Origin: a virus
Strand: one strand, 5' to 3'
IMG/VR virus record: IMGVR_UViG_3300042511_000923
Span: 1 to 31,303 of that record
DNA: 31,303 bases
In this document: one piece after another, positions 21,365 through 27,835 of the stretch
How positions within the stretch are numbered: position 1 is the first letter of the stretch
How the letters are laid out: every line of letters starts with the position of its first letter
Position numbers and translations under genes: made by a program
The notes under the pieces: generated by a model
The model's input: only the letters and a program-made list of their open reading frames with translations
The model's database searches: none
Told to the model about the DNA's origin: nothing

Positions 21365-21745
21365 TTAAGATGAGCAAGCGGTGTAGTACATGATACAAAT
21401 AACAACCGCATGTAAGAATTGGTCGAATCCAAATAAAATCCAATGCCATTTAGAGGCTGGAGATTGTACAATTGGAAACCATACATTCATCCGACCTTTC
21501 CATAAGTCAATCAGAAAATGCGATAACAATTGAAACATAACCAAATTAAACCAAAGGGCGAAGGTCATCTGACCAAATGCTAATACAATAGCCATGAGGG
21601 TAGCATGAACGGCAGCATGGGCAAAGATAGGGAGTAGAGGCTTACCGACAGCTTTAGCATTAAGCATCCAAGAGGTCGATAACCAAGTAAAGTCAGCTAA
21701 AAAGTGACAGAAGAAGAGGGCAATAAGTAAGTAGCAATTATCCAT
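21365..21745 (-). CDS. DUF3307-like integral membrane protein
   Basis: 126 residues, four predicted membrane segments. The pattern FFCHFLADFTW (11-21), the H-A-A-V-H motif (43-47), SHFLIDLWK (75-83) and FDQFLHAVVI match DUF3307, a membrane family of unknown function found in phages and bacteria, with conserved His and Asp residues inside the membrane that could be catalytic or metal-binding. It has its own promoter-like element and lies at the edge of the large non-coding region. Confidence 0.65.
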   Translation of the reverse strand: MDNCYLLIALFFCHFLADFTWLSTSWMLNAKAVGKPLLPIFAHAAVHATLMAIVLAFGQMTFALWFNLVMFQLLSHFLIDLWKGRMNVWFPIVQSPASKWHWILFGFDQFLHAVVICIMYYTACSS

Positions 21746-21749
21746 AGAG

Positions 21750-21773
21750 TATTAATTTATAGTAATTATATGA
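21750..21773 (-). promoter_or_regulatory. Promoter-like element before the DUF3307 gene
   Basis: The minus strand contains ATATAATTACTATAAATTAA, sharing ACTATAAAT with the element at 12182-12210. Transcription would start at the edge of the large non-coding region. Confidence 0.4.
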
Positions 21774-22456
21774 AGGCGCCGCGGATGAGTTTCGAGGGCC
21801 ACTCGAATTCCCTGAAAAAAATTTTATGACAGTGATTTTAGGCCGAAAGTTTAACCAGTGTTAGGGTTGGGCTTTAGCCGGCCACAGATCTATTTCCAGA
21901 GCGAAAAGTGCCTGGAATTGCATGCCCACAGGGCCCGGCACAAATCCTCCGCGTCATTAACGCAACTCAGGGATCCTATGACCTGAGGCCTTTCTAGCTT
22001 CTCAAAAAGTCACCTCGGGAAAAGTTGATAGCTAGGTCACTTTCTCCACTCTCTTCGACCTCGAGCTCTCTTAGGCTACTCGCCACCTTCTCTACCCTAA
22101 TCCTCCCTTCTACTCCCTCAAGGTGTAGCACCTCTACTCTCCTACCCTACTTCTACTCTTAAGGCTACCTACCTCTCTACCCCTCTACTCTCTTAGACCT
22201 TCCTCTACTAGCTACTACACTCTTATTGCCTATTTGCCTTTCTACTACGCTACGCTTACTCTATAAAGAGAGCCTACCTATACGTATGTAATGCACTCTA
22301 TACGAGAGCCTCTATCTAGTGTGTAGTGTTAGGTAGTTATAACAGGTGAAGGTGGCAAGGGTAGGGAGTGATGTAGGAGTACGTACACTAGGGTGGTGGT
22401 AGAGCCTCGCTACCCTACGAGTGTTGTGGACTGGTAAGGTTAGAAGGCTGCTGACT

Positions 22457-22619
22457 GGTACGTACCTGAGTGGCTACCTGTCTGGTACGTGTCTGAGGTG
22501 ACTGCCAGGGTCAACCTGGGTGGTCCTAGACAGTCCCTGGGATGACCTAGGAGTGGTCCTGGAGGTACGTACCTGGAGTACGTGTCTAGAAGTGGTCCTA
22601 GAGTGGTCCCTGGAGAAAG
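22457..22619. repeat. Degenerate GTACGTAC / AGTGGTCC repeat field
   Basis: The 10-bp palindrome GGTACGTACC occurs at 22457-22466 and 22564-22573, each followed within 30 nt by GTACGTGTCT. AGTGGTCCTGGAG (22552-22564), AGTGGTCCTAGAG (22591-22603) and AGTGGTCCCTGGAG (22602-22615) form a second repeat. TCCTAG (22524-22529) pairs with CTAGGA (22547-22552) around TCCC-T-GGGA. CCTGGAGAAAG ends the field and recurs at 22646-22656. Confidence 0.7.
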
Positions 22620-22672
22620 TTAATATATGGCCGTCTCGGAATGAACCTGGAGAAAGCCACTAAACCCCTCAA

Positions 22673-22702
22673 AGGCCATATATATTTGACTATATATGGC
22701 CT
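22673..22702. repeat. Perfect 12-bp inverted repeat
   Basis: AGGCCATATATA and TATATATGGCCT are separated by TTTGAC, giving a 12-bp perfect stem with a 6-nt loop, 27 nt beyond the stop of the DUF932-like gene. ATATATGGCC also occurs once more at 22623-22632. It could be a terminator (no clear T-run) or a protein-binding site. Confidence 0.75.
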
Positions 22703-22728
22703 AAGATTCGATCAAATTAAAAAATCAC

Positions 22729-23817
22729 TTAGAATGGTTGATTTAGGACCAAATTAGCGGTATCAAAGTTTTTGGCAAGTATATCACCTGCAACCATTTG
22801 TAAGTGTGTATCAGAATTGGCTTTTTTCTCAAAGCCATAATTATGTGATGCGAAATCAGTTACTCCATTAATGACATCCCATACTGAAACTCCTGTTCTT
22901 AGATTAGCCTTTTGTTTGGCATTTAACTTAGTAGTATCTAAATTAGCACCATGTATTCTATTATATGTGTTTTTATGGCCTTTGAAAAACATCTCTAACT
23001 CATTTTGTTGGATATTAGAGTTATTAAGGAGTAAATTAGCACCTTGCTCTAGCTCTAATAGTGAGGCAGGAGTATTAATAGCTTCAATAACCTTTTGGTT
23101 AAATGCGGTAGGTACGAAATTCATTTTTTCGATACGTTCCATATGCTCATAAAATTCTTGCCATGTTCTTGCATCCATACTACGAAGATTGAAGGACTCA
23201 TCGAATGCTCTTAAGACATTACCATTTGTACATACTAGACGGTCCATATAAGGGTCAGCCTGGAGTCCATTTGCCGTTCTGGCCAAAGATATACCAGTTT
23301 GAAATACCTCATTGGATAGGTTTTCCACTTGGTGTTGATTACCTTGACCATTAATTGCTCTTATATAGATATTACCATTTCCTTTATTGAAATCGGTTGA
23401 GGTAATTTCCAAATTATGAGTATTGGCTAGACGTTCGAAAGTATCAAAGTATGTTTCAGCAGAGATAATGGCTGAAGCACCTTCTTTTTGTATACGTGAG
23501 ATAATACGATCGGGTGTAACTGCTATAGTTACTTGCATAGACTTGTTTTGGCCAATTGCATTTTTTAGGGAATTTAAAAACATTTGAGCTCCATCTTCAC
23601 CTACTGATGAGGTAAGATTTTTTAATCCAGTTGAGGAGAATCCTACTATCTGAAGTAAGTCTTTAATAGCTTGTCGGTCGACTCCTAATTTTAGACCATT
23701 GAATTCTACTAGGTCCATAGTAATAAATCTTAAATCCGTAAGAGCAATAGTTTTTCTTAGGGGTTGATTGCGTAGGCTGGTTTCTTTGAAATTAGCGTAC
23801 TGTGCTTGTGATATCAT
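22729..23817 (-). CDS. DUF932-like protein
   Basis: 362 residues. The segment YMDRLVCTNGNVLRAF (about 194-209) matches the most conserved part of DUF932-type phage and plasmid proteins (D-P-Y-x-x-x-x-V-C-x-N-G). The rest is mixed alpha/beta with a long helical C-terminal region. DUF932 proteins are common on phages and plasmids; their function is not established, with links proposed to replication or host takeover. It starts 41 nt after the stop of the next gene upstream and ends at the inverted repeat of the non-coding region. Confidence 0.5.
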   Translation of the reverse strand: MISQAQYANFKETSLRNQPLRKTIALTDLRFITMDLVEFNGLKLGVDRQAIKDLLQIVGFSSTGLKNLTSSVGEDGAQMFLNSLKNAIGQNKSMQVTIAVTPDRIISRIQKEGASAIISAETYFDTFERLANTHNLEITSTDFNKGNGNIYIRAINGQGNQHQVENLSNEVFQTGISLARTANGLQADPYMDRLVCTNGNVLRAFDESFNLRSMDARTWQEFYEHMERIEKMNFVPTAFNQKVIEAINTPASLLELEQGANLLLNNSNIQQNELEMFFKGHKNTYNRIHGANLDTTKLNAKQKANLRTGVSVWDVINGVTDFASHNYGFEKKANSDTHLQMVAGDILAKNFDTANLVLNQPF

Positions 23818-23858
23818 ATTGAATGAATTTTTTTGTGTCCTGATGGACTAGTTATGTA

Positions 23859-24134
23859 TTACAGTTTCGGTGCTTCAACTTTGGTACTTGGTTTTAACTT
23901 AATAAAGTAGGATGTTTCCATCGTAGATACTCTAATAGATTTCTGACCATTTGTTTCGTCAAATACAACTGCTTTTACCGCTTCATATCCTTTGCATAAG
24001 TCTCTTACAAGGCCGATTGCAATGATAGGTTCTTTCGCATTGTTTTGAACCAATTGTTTGATTTTGAAATACTGATCTTTTCTTAAACGGTTAGTTACTG
24101 GAACCTCATCGTTAACACTTTCTGGTCTTGCCAT
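23859..24134 (-). CDS. Hypothetical protein
   Basis: 91 residues. Basic N-terminal part (VTNRLRKDQYFKIKQLVQ) followed by a helix with Cys and Lys and a beta C-terminus (IRVSTMETSYFIKLKP). Unrecognised; the appearance suits a small nucleic-acid-binding protein. Confidence 0.55.
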   Translation of the reverse strand: MARPESVNDEVPVTNRLRKDQYFKIKQLVQNNAKEPIIAIGLVRDLCKGYEAVKAVVFDETNGQKSIRVSTMETSYFIKLKPSTKVEAPKL

Positions 24135-24173
24135 AGTTTTCTTATTTTATATGATTAATTTGATAATTAGTTT

Positions 24174-24437
24174 TTAGTAAAAGTAGCCATTGTGAACAAT
24201 TTGTATAGCTTGTTCGTATTGTTGACCGACTTTTTCTTGTCCTTCTGAACCTAAGTAAGAAGGAGTAATTTCTAAGATGCATGTTCCTTTAACAGTATCG
24301 ATACTCACTAACTTTGACCTTAAGGTAGCAGAATGATTATCTGGACCGATTTTTCCTATTACGGATTGAAGGTCGTAAGCCATTCTGTTAATAGTTTGTT
24401 GTTGGTACTCAGCGAATTTTGAATCGGACATAAACAT
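24174..24437 (-). CDS. Hypothetical protein
   Basis: 87 residues; a second in-frame ATG two codons in (MSDSK) could be the true start. Helical N-terminus (KFAEYQQQTINRMAYDLQ) and beta region (GTCILEITPSYLG). Unrecognised. Directly downstream of promoter cassette copy 2, so probably strongly expressed. Confidence 0.6.
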   Translation of the reverse strand: MFMSDSKFAEYQQQTINRMAYDLQSVIGKIGPDNHSATLRSKLVSIDTVKGTCILEITPSYLGSEGQEKVGQQYEQAIQIVHNGYFY

Positions 24438-24450
24438 AATATGTGTTTTT

Positions 24451-24524
24451 AATTATAAGTAAATCTAATCATTTTAGGCGAAACTAGGAAATGATTTGTG
24501 CATTATTTTCAAAAAGTTATTAAC
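24451..24524 (-). promoter_or_regulatory. Phage promoter cassette, copy 2
   Basis: Minus strand: CGCCTAAAATGATTAGATTT followed by ACTTATAATTAAAAAC. TAGATTTA fits the TAnnTTTR box. About 70 nt upstream of TATAATT lies GTTAATAACTTTTTGAAAAT, the same spacing as in copy 4. The gene starts about 14 nt downstream. Confidence 0.7.
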
Positions 24525-24525
24525 A

Positions 24526-24587
24526 ATTGAGAGGTGTAGCATATCGATTTAATGCTCTTAATATTTACTCGGTGAGCACCTCTCAAT
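24526..24587 (-). repeat. 11-bp inverted repeat, possible terminator or structured RNA
   Basis: ATTGAGAGGTG (24526-24536) and CACCTCTCAAT (24577-24587) form a perfect 11-bp stem enclosing 40 nt, in which GCAT and ATGC can pair. It stands between the stop of one gene and the upstream element of promoter cassette copy 2. Confidence 0.65.
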
Positions 24588-24630
24588 GTTAATTATCAGT
24601 TTACATATTGTAAGTGTTGAGGTTTACAAA

Positions 24631-24921
24631 TTATTTCACTAAGAACCTTGAAGCTCCAGTTCTTCTTGACTCAACGATTTCAGATAAAATGTTTTTGGTA
24701 TTTACCACTTGTACGTAGTTTTTTCTAGCGTATAATTGAACAAATACTTTTCTAGACATATTAATGGTTTTCTCAACGATTGCGTTGGTAGTAGTCATTT
24801 GGATTGCATTTTCGTTTAAGGCAGTAATCTCGAAAATGTTGTTAGCACCATTACGGATAATTTGACCTTTTGCAATTGTAGCGTTGATTGTTGTTTCTGA
24901 GGTAGTGTTGATTGTTGTCAT
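24631..24921 (-). CDS. Hypothetical protein, Thr/Asn-rich N-terminus
   Basis: 96 residues. MTTINTTSETTINATIAKGQ is polar; the rest alternates strands and a helix (KVFVQLYARKNYVQVV) and ends with RRTGASRFLVK. Unrecognised. Own promoter cassette (copy 3) upstream; the inverted repeat lies downstream, so it appears to be a single-gene transcript. Confidence 0.6.
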   Translation of the reverse strand: MTTINTTSETTINATIAKGQIIRNGANNIFEITALNENAIQMTTTNAIVEKTINMSRKVFVQLYARKNYVQVVNTKNILSEIVESRRTGASRFLVK

Positions 24922-24941
24922 AATGAATAAGTTGTTGTTTT

Positions 24942-25011
24942 TAATTATAAGTAAATCTAATCATTATTGGCGATACTTGAAAATAAAAACTGTTAAATTT
25001 TTGTTAAAGTT
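24942..25011 (-). promoter_or_regulatory. Phage promoter cassette, copy 3
   Basis: Minus strand: AATGATTAGATTTACTTATA then ATTAAAAAC, preceded by TATCGCC and by AACTTTAACA and AATTTAACAGTTTTTATTTT. The far upstream part is nearly the same as in copy 1 and, as there, includes the stop codon of the gene before it. Confidence 0.7.
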
Positions 25012-25120
25012 TTGAAACTTTTTTGGTCAGCCAGATTATCAAAAGGCAGGTAATAACACTAGCTATTACAAAGCCTAAGAATAAGCCCATGACCTGGATG
25101 GCTATAGTAAATGGATCCAT
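25004..25120 (-). CDS. 38-residue single-pass membrane peptide
   Basis: The ATG shares a base with the stop of the upstream gene (TAATG). The product MDPFTIAIQVMGLFLGFVIA continues SVITCLLIIWLTKKVSKL: one long hydrophobic segment and a basic tail. Its stop lies in the upstream part of promoter cassette copy 3. Function unknown; size and layout recall phage membrane peptides. Confidence 0.6.
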   Translation of the reverse strand: MDPFTIAIQVMGLFLGFVIASVITCLLIIWLTKKVSKL

Positions 25121-25494
25121 TAGTAGAAAAGAGATAAAAGGTTATTGTAATCCGCAGGAGTAGACACTCTAAATGTCTTCATATCTGGTACACAAGTTCC
25201 TTTATAATCATCAGTACTGTACTTAGCTTTTGCAAGTTCCATTGCCTCTTCTTTAGTGTGAGCATATTCACTGTTCCAACCTCCACCTTCAAAGTTAAAT
25301 AAGAATTCGTATTTAGCTGAGGTAGCCTTTTCTAATTGGTTGATGACGTCTTGATTTTCAGCCATTTGCTCGAGAATTTCGTTTTCCATTACATCAGATA
25401 ATTCCATTACATTACACATAGCGTGCATATTAATGTTACGATTCTTAAGGATAATAATTCTTTCTAAAGCTGATTGTCTCTGTGCTTGTGTCAT
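25120..25494 (-). CDS. Hypothetical protein
   Basis: 124 residues. Helical N-terminal half (QSALERIIILKNRNINMH, ENEILEQMAENQDVINQLEK), then a small beta-rich unit with FNFEGGGWNSEYAHTKEEA, a pattern seen in short domains that bind other proteins. Unrecognised. Followed by a coupled membrane peptide. Confidence 0.6.
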   Translation of the reverse strand: MTQAQRQSALERIIILKNRNINMHAMCNVMELSDVMENEILEQMAENQDVINQLEKATSAKYEFLFNFEGGGWNSEYAHTKEEAMELAKAKYSTDDYKGTCVPDMKTFRVSTPADYNNLLSLFY

Positions 25495-25496
25495 GA

Positions 25497-25607
25497 TTAT
25501 TTTATTTTGTTAAAGGTTTTATATAGTCGAAAAAAACTCGTTTTTAAGGAAATTCTTTGATTGATATTCAAATTACCGTGAATGGTATAAAAATGCTTTA
25601 ATGCCAT
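25497..25607 (-). CDS. Candidate 36-residue basic peptide
   Basis: ATG at 25607 to TAA at 25497; the product begins MALKHFYTIHGNLNINQR and ends NKIK. It fills the gap between two genes, but there is no overlap with a neighbour and AT-rich chance ORFs of this length are common. Alternatively the gap holds the promoter of the next gene (TATATAAAACC at about 25517-25532). Confidence 0.25.
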   Translation of the reverse strand: MALKHFYTIHGNLNINQRISLKTSFFRLYKTFNKIK

Positions 25608-25618
25608 AATGTATATTA

Positions 25619-25969
25619 TTAGTTAATGAATGATCCGTTTTCGTCGATTAGGTTTAGGTTATCTAGAGTCTCATAACCAAGAGGAGTAATGTGCATGGTT
25701 CCATAAGCATCGGGAGACCAATAAGGATTACGGGTTTTGTTTCCGTCCTTGTCGATGTTAAATTTTTTCTCACCTTCTTGGATATTGACAAGACCTTTAG
25801 TAGATAGTGAAGCGAAAACTCCACCTCTTTTACTTTTAGGTATTGAACAGGCATCGTACACTGAGAAATCCCATAAGATAGATTCTCGTCCATTTTCATA
25901 GAAATCCGAGTAAGTAATAGATTTCAGAGCAAGTAGCTCGAGGTCGGTAAGGGTGATTGGAGTTGTCAT
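25619..25969 (-). CDS. Small winged-helix-like protein
   Basis: 116 residues. LTDLELLALKSITYSDF is a likely first helix; KRGGVFASLSTKGLVNIQEG (48-67) matches the recognition helix and wing of small winged-helix proteins, where a Ser-Leu-x-x-K-G-L-V turn is common; ITPLGYETL near the end is the final helix. It may be a phage transcription regulator. Promoter cassette copy 4 precedes it. Confidence 0.55.
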   Translation of the reverse strand: MTTPITLTDLELLALKSITYSDFYENGRESILWDFSVYDACSIPKSKRGGVFASLSTKGLVNIQEGEKKFNIDKDGNKTRNPYWSPDAYGTMHITPLGYETLDNLNLIDENGSFIN

Positions 25970-25981
25970 AACGTATTGTTT

Positions 25982-26058
25982 TAATTTGATAAGTAAAACT
26001 AATCATTTTAGGCGACAAATGGAAATGTTTCGGCAACTATTTTTAGAAAGTTATTAAC
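25982..26058 (-). promoter_or_regulatory. Phage promoter cassette, copy 4
   Basis: Minus strand: GTCGCCTAAAATGATTAGTT followed by TTACTTATCAAATT. TAGTTTTA fits the TAnnTTTR box. GTTAATAACTTTCTAAAAAT lies about 70 nt upstream, as in copy 2. Confidence 0.7.
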
Positions 26059-26393
26059 AATTTAGAGTGGCCGAAGTTGTGAAAAACCAGGTAGTAGACT
26101 AGCTGATGTTGTACTAGGGTTGATAAAAGCCACAAAAAGCCAGACGGGAGTCTAGCTGGGTGTATAAAGGTGAATCGGATTTCGCTTCGCCGGTATTGTG
26201 GGTGAGCCATTAGGCCTTTCTGGTATTGGAGTACTTTGCATTTTATTGACGACGGCGAGTATCGAACGAGCTCATCTATTACATTTTTGTCTGCTCGGTG
26301 GACTAGGAGTAATAATCTTTCATTGAAATGCTCCTCCTCGCACGGGTGCACGATAGGCACACATGTGCTGGAGTGGCTTACTTACTCGCTACC
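26059..26393. other. GC-richer intergenic stretch with doubtful ORF
   Basis: About 335 bases without a well-supported gene. A minus-strand ORF of 105 codons (26043-26360) spans it, but its C-rich third codon positions differ from all neighbours and a terminator lies inside it. The stretch has several short palindromes (CACATGTG, GTGCAC) and shares CTCGCTACCCTAC (26385-26397) with the large non-coding region (22406-22418). Confidence 0.5.
26134..26155 (-). terminator. Rho-independent terminator
   Basis: Minus strand: CTAGAC and GTCTGG pair across TCCC (one G-U pair), followed by CTTTTTGTGG. It would end the transcript of the 26.4-30 kb genes just before promoter cassette copy 4. Confidence 0.6.
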
Positions 26394-26618
26394 CTACTGC
26401 ATGTTTCTAAAATCATCATCATTAGGTCCTTCTATTAGGATTCTTATTACATGATATACGAATAGGCAGATAGCTATAGGCCATAATAAGATGAGATTGA
26501 TACGTTCACTATTAGACTTGATTTGATATTCTTGTATAGCTGTAGACTTTAATATAAGTTCTGCTATGATAGAGACTATTGAGCCTATTACTAGATAGAT
26601 GGAGATGTTGTATAACAT
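26394..26618 (-). CDS. Two-pass membrane protein
   Basis: 74 residues with hydrophobic segments at about 4-24 (ISIYLVIGSIVSIIAELIL) and 42-61 (LILLWPIAICLFVYHVI), and an acidic C-terminus (EGPNDDDFRNMQ). Unrecognised. Confidence 0.6.
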   Translation of the reverse strand: MLYNISIYLVIGSIVSIIAELILKSTAIQEYQIKSNSERINLILLWPIAICLFVYHVIRILIEGPNDDDFRNMQ

Positions 26619-26667
26619 TTTTATTATTTAGTGGTGGTAGGAATTTTTATTTTGTGGCGAACGGTCG

Positions 26668-27129
26668 CTAGGATGACTTGGTAGCCGCGTTCCTGGAGAG
26701 CATTTCGTTGATAATTTTAACTTCGACTTGATGGTGGATGCTCTTCTTGTATTTAGTCGTTGACCATTTATGAGAACGGTCAACAAAGATGATTGGATTT
26801 GGTAGCTCCTTACCGGTAAATGGTTGATCGATATAATCGTCACCTAAAAACCGGACTGATGTTGGATTGTCCTTCATCCAATTGAGAAATCCTTCTTCGG
26901 TATGATAAACTCCTATCTGGTCAACGGATCTCAATTCTAATAAGATAACAGCTCTCTCTTCGACTGAGAGTACAGGTGCTAATTTATGAGGTCTTTCTGC
27001 GGATGGGTCGACATGTATTAAGACAACGAGTTTTTCGCAATGTGCTTTCGCATCGCCAAATAACTTAATGTAACCAGGATGTATCACATCAAAGGCACCG
27101 GCTACAAAGCCTACTTCGTATTTTTTCAT
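26668..27129 (-). CDS. Cytidylyltransferase-like nucleotidyltransferase
   Basis: 153 residues. GFVAGAFDVIHPGYIKLF (7-24) is the nucleotide-binding start of the TagD/RfaE-type cytidylyltransferase family, although the second His of the H-x-G-H motif is Tyr20 here. LSVEERAVILLEL (54-66) and VRFLGDDYI (92-100) are family regions, and the family's R-T-x-G-I-S-S-T segment appears as RSHKWSTTKYKKSI (118-131). Such enzymes join CTP or ATP to a small alcohol or phosphate, such as glycerol 3-phosphate or a sugar phosphate. The Tyr replacement may alter activity. Possible roles are sugar activation for the phage glycosyltransferase or cofactor metabolism. ATGA overlap with the gene upstream. Confidence 0.75.
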   Translation of the reverse strand: MKKYEVGFVAGAFDVIHPGYIKLFGDAKAHCEKLVVLIHVDPSAERPHKLAPVLSVEERAVILLELRSVDQIGVYHTEEGFLNWMKDNPTSVRFLGDDYIDQPFTGKELPNPIIFVDRSHKWSTTKYKKSIHHQVEVKIINEMLSRNAATKSS

Positions 27130-27332
27130 AGATTTCTAGCTTTTAACATGGCATCGGCTATCTTATAGCTTTCTGCGGCTCGGCTATCGTAGTTTGTTAA
27201 CACTGAGCCATATTTTGCAGTAAATCCTTGCATTGCGGCTGCCGCAAAATAATCTCTTAAGGACATGCCAGAATATTCTTCTTGTACAGTATCAGCTGGA
27301 AATGCGTTAGGGTTAGGTGGTTTTGTTTCCAT
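27126..27332 (-). CDS. Small conserved-type phage protein
   Basis: 68 residues. The pattern GMSLRDYFAAAAMQGF with AAESYKIADAMLKARN at the end is a recurring type in phage genomes, of unknown function. Overlaps at both ends confirm its boundaries. Confidence 0.65.
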   Translation of the reverse strand: METKPPNPNAFPADTVQEEYSGMSLRDYFAAAAMQGFTAKYGSVLTNYDSRAAESYKIADAMLKARNL

Positions 27333-27619
27333 TAAAATTTAATTTGATTGTTAGTAAATAGCTTTTCAGTTTGTCGAACGATGGCTTCTTCATAAGTTTC
27401 TTCTCGGTCCTTCTTCCACCATTTCGTATGTTTAACCATTTCTCGTTTAACGATGTTTTCGTCACCTCGTTGTTCGGTTTCTAATGCGCCAAAGTTGACA
27501 AGTCCAGCTTCTAAATAGCCTAAATGTGCATATAGAGCAGGAGTGCCCATATGGTCTCTTTTGGTTTTGAGTGTATTATAGCAATATTGCAAGTGGCTGA
27601 GAGTAAGTTTATTCTCCAT
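27332..27619 (-). CDS. Hypothetical protein
   Basis: 95 residues, helical, with KLTLSHLQYCYNTLKTKRD at the N-terminus and KHTKWWKKDREETYEEAI near the C-terminus. Not recognised. The stop overlaps the next ATG (TAATG). Confidence 0.58.
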   Translation of the reverse strand: MENKLTLSHLQYCYNTLKTKRDHMGTPALYAHLGYLEAGLVNFGALETEQRGDENIVKREMVKHTKWWKKDREETYEEAIVRQTEKLFTNNQIKF

Positions 27620-27622
27620 AAT

Positions 27623-27832
27623 TTATTTCTTGTTAGCGGGTTCGAATGTTGACGTATACCAATTTTTGTCGTATAAACCTTTTGGCCATTCTTTTGATTC
27701 GATTACAACACCTTGAAATTCTTTACTCGAGTAGTTGCAGGTAGTTTCAGTACACATAATTATAGTGTTACCTGATTTGTTTGTGTATAATTCTCCTTTT
27801 AGGAAAACTTTTCTTTCTATAAAATCTTCCAT
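27623..27832 (-). CDS. Hypothetical protein
   Basis: 69 residues, mostly beta in appearance (KVFLKGELYTNKSGNTIIMC), with two Cys. It resembles small SH3-like domains in length and pattern, but this is a loose impression. Gaps of 3 nt on either side. Confidence 0.55.
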   Translation of the reverse strand: MEDFIERKVFLKGELYTNKSGNTIIMCTETTCNYSSKEFQGVVIESKEWPKGLYDKNWYTSTFEPANKK

Positions 27833-27835
27833 ATC

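Larger units (their letters stand above)
21774..22728. other. GC-richer non-coding region of about 950 bases, candidate origin or packaging/regulatory region
   Basis: No credible ORF on either strand. Three parts can be seen. 21775-22068 is dense in distinct 6-bp palindromes (GGCGCC, CCGCGG, GAATTC, GCCGGC, AGATCT, GCATGC, GGGCCC, GGATCC, AGGCCT, CTCGAG, GAGCTC, each once). 22041-22260 is a pyrimidine tract on the plus strand (my count gives roughly 25% purine over 22081-22260). From about 22321 the plus strand turns purine- and G-rich (42 of 60 in the first line), passing into degenerate repeats at 22457-22615 and a strong inverted repeat at 22673-22702. The region lies between the virion/lysis genes and the small-gene block. 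Such an asymmetry switch with repeats suits a replication origin or terminus; packaging site and structured RNA are alternatives. Confidence 0.6.

Noticed and set aside
21738-21746. TTATCCATA as a DnaA box
   Set aside because: Single site with a mismatch, mostly inside the start of the DUF3307 gene; no cluster of boxes seen.
21775-22068. Cloning-vector polylinker contamination
   Set aside because: Sites are spread over about 300 bases with non-vector sequence between them and no vector gene or promoter nearby; enriched palindromes fit a natural structured region as well.
26236-26345. Possible tRNA (GTTCGATACTCGCC on the minus strand)
   Set aside because: The T-arm stem does not pair and no acceptor or anticodon arm can be formed.
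26043-26360. 105-codon minus-strand ORF
   Set aside because: Third codon positions are unlike those of its neighbours, a terminator hairpin with T-run lies within it, and its end runs through the conserved promoter element.
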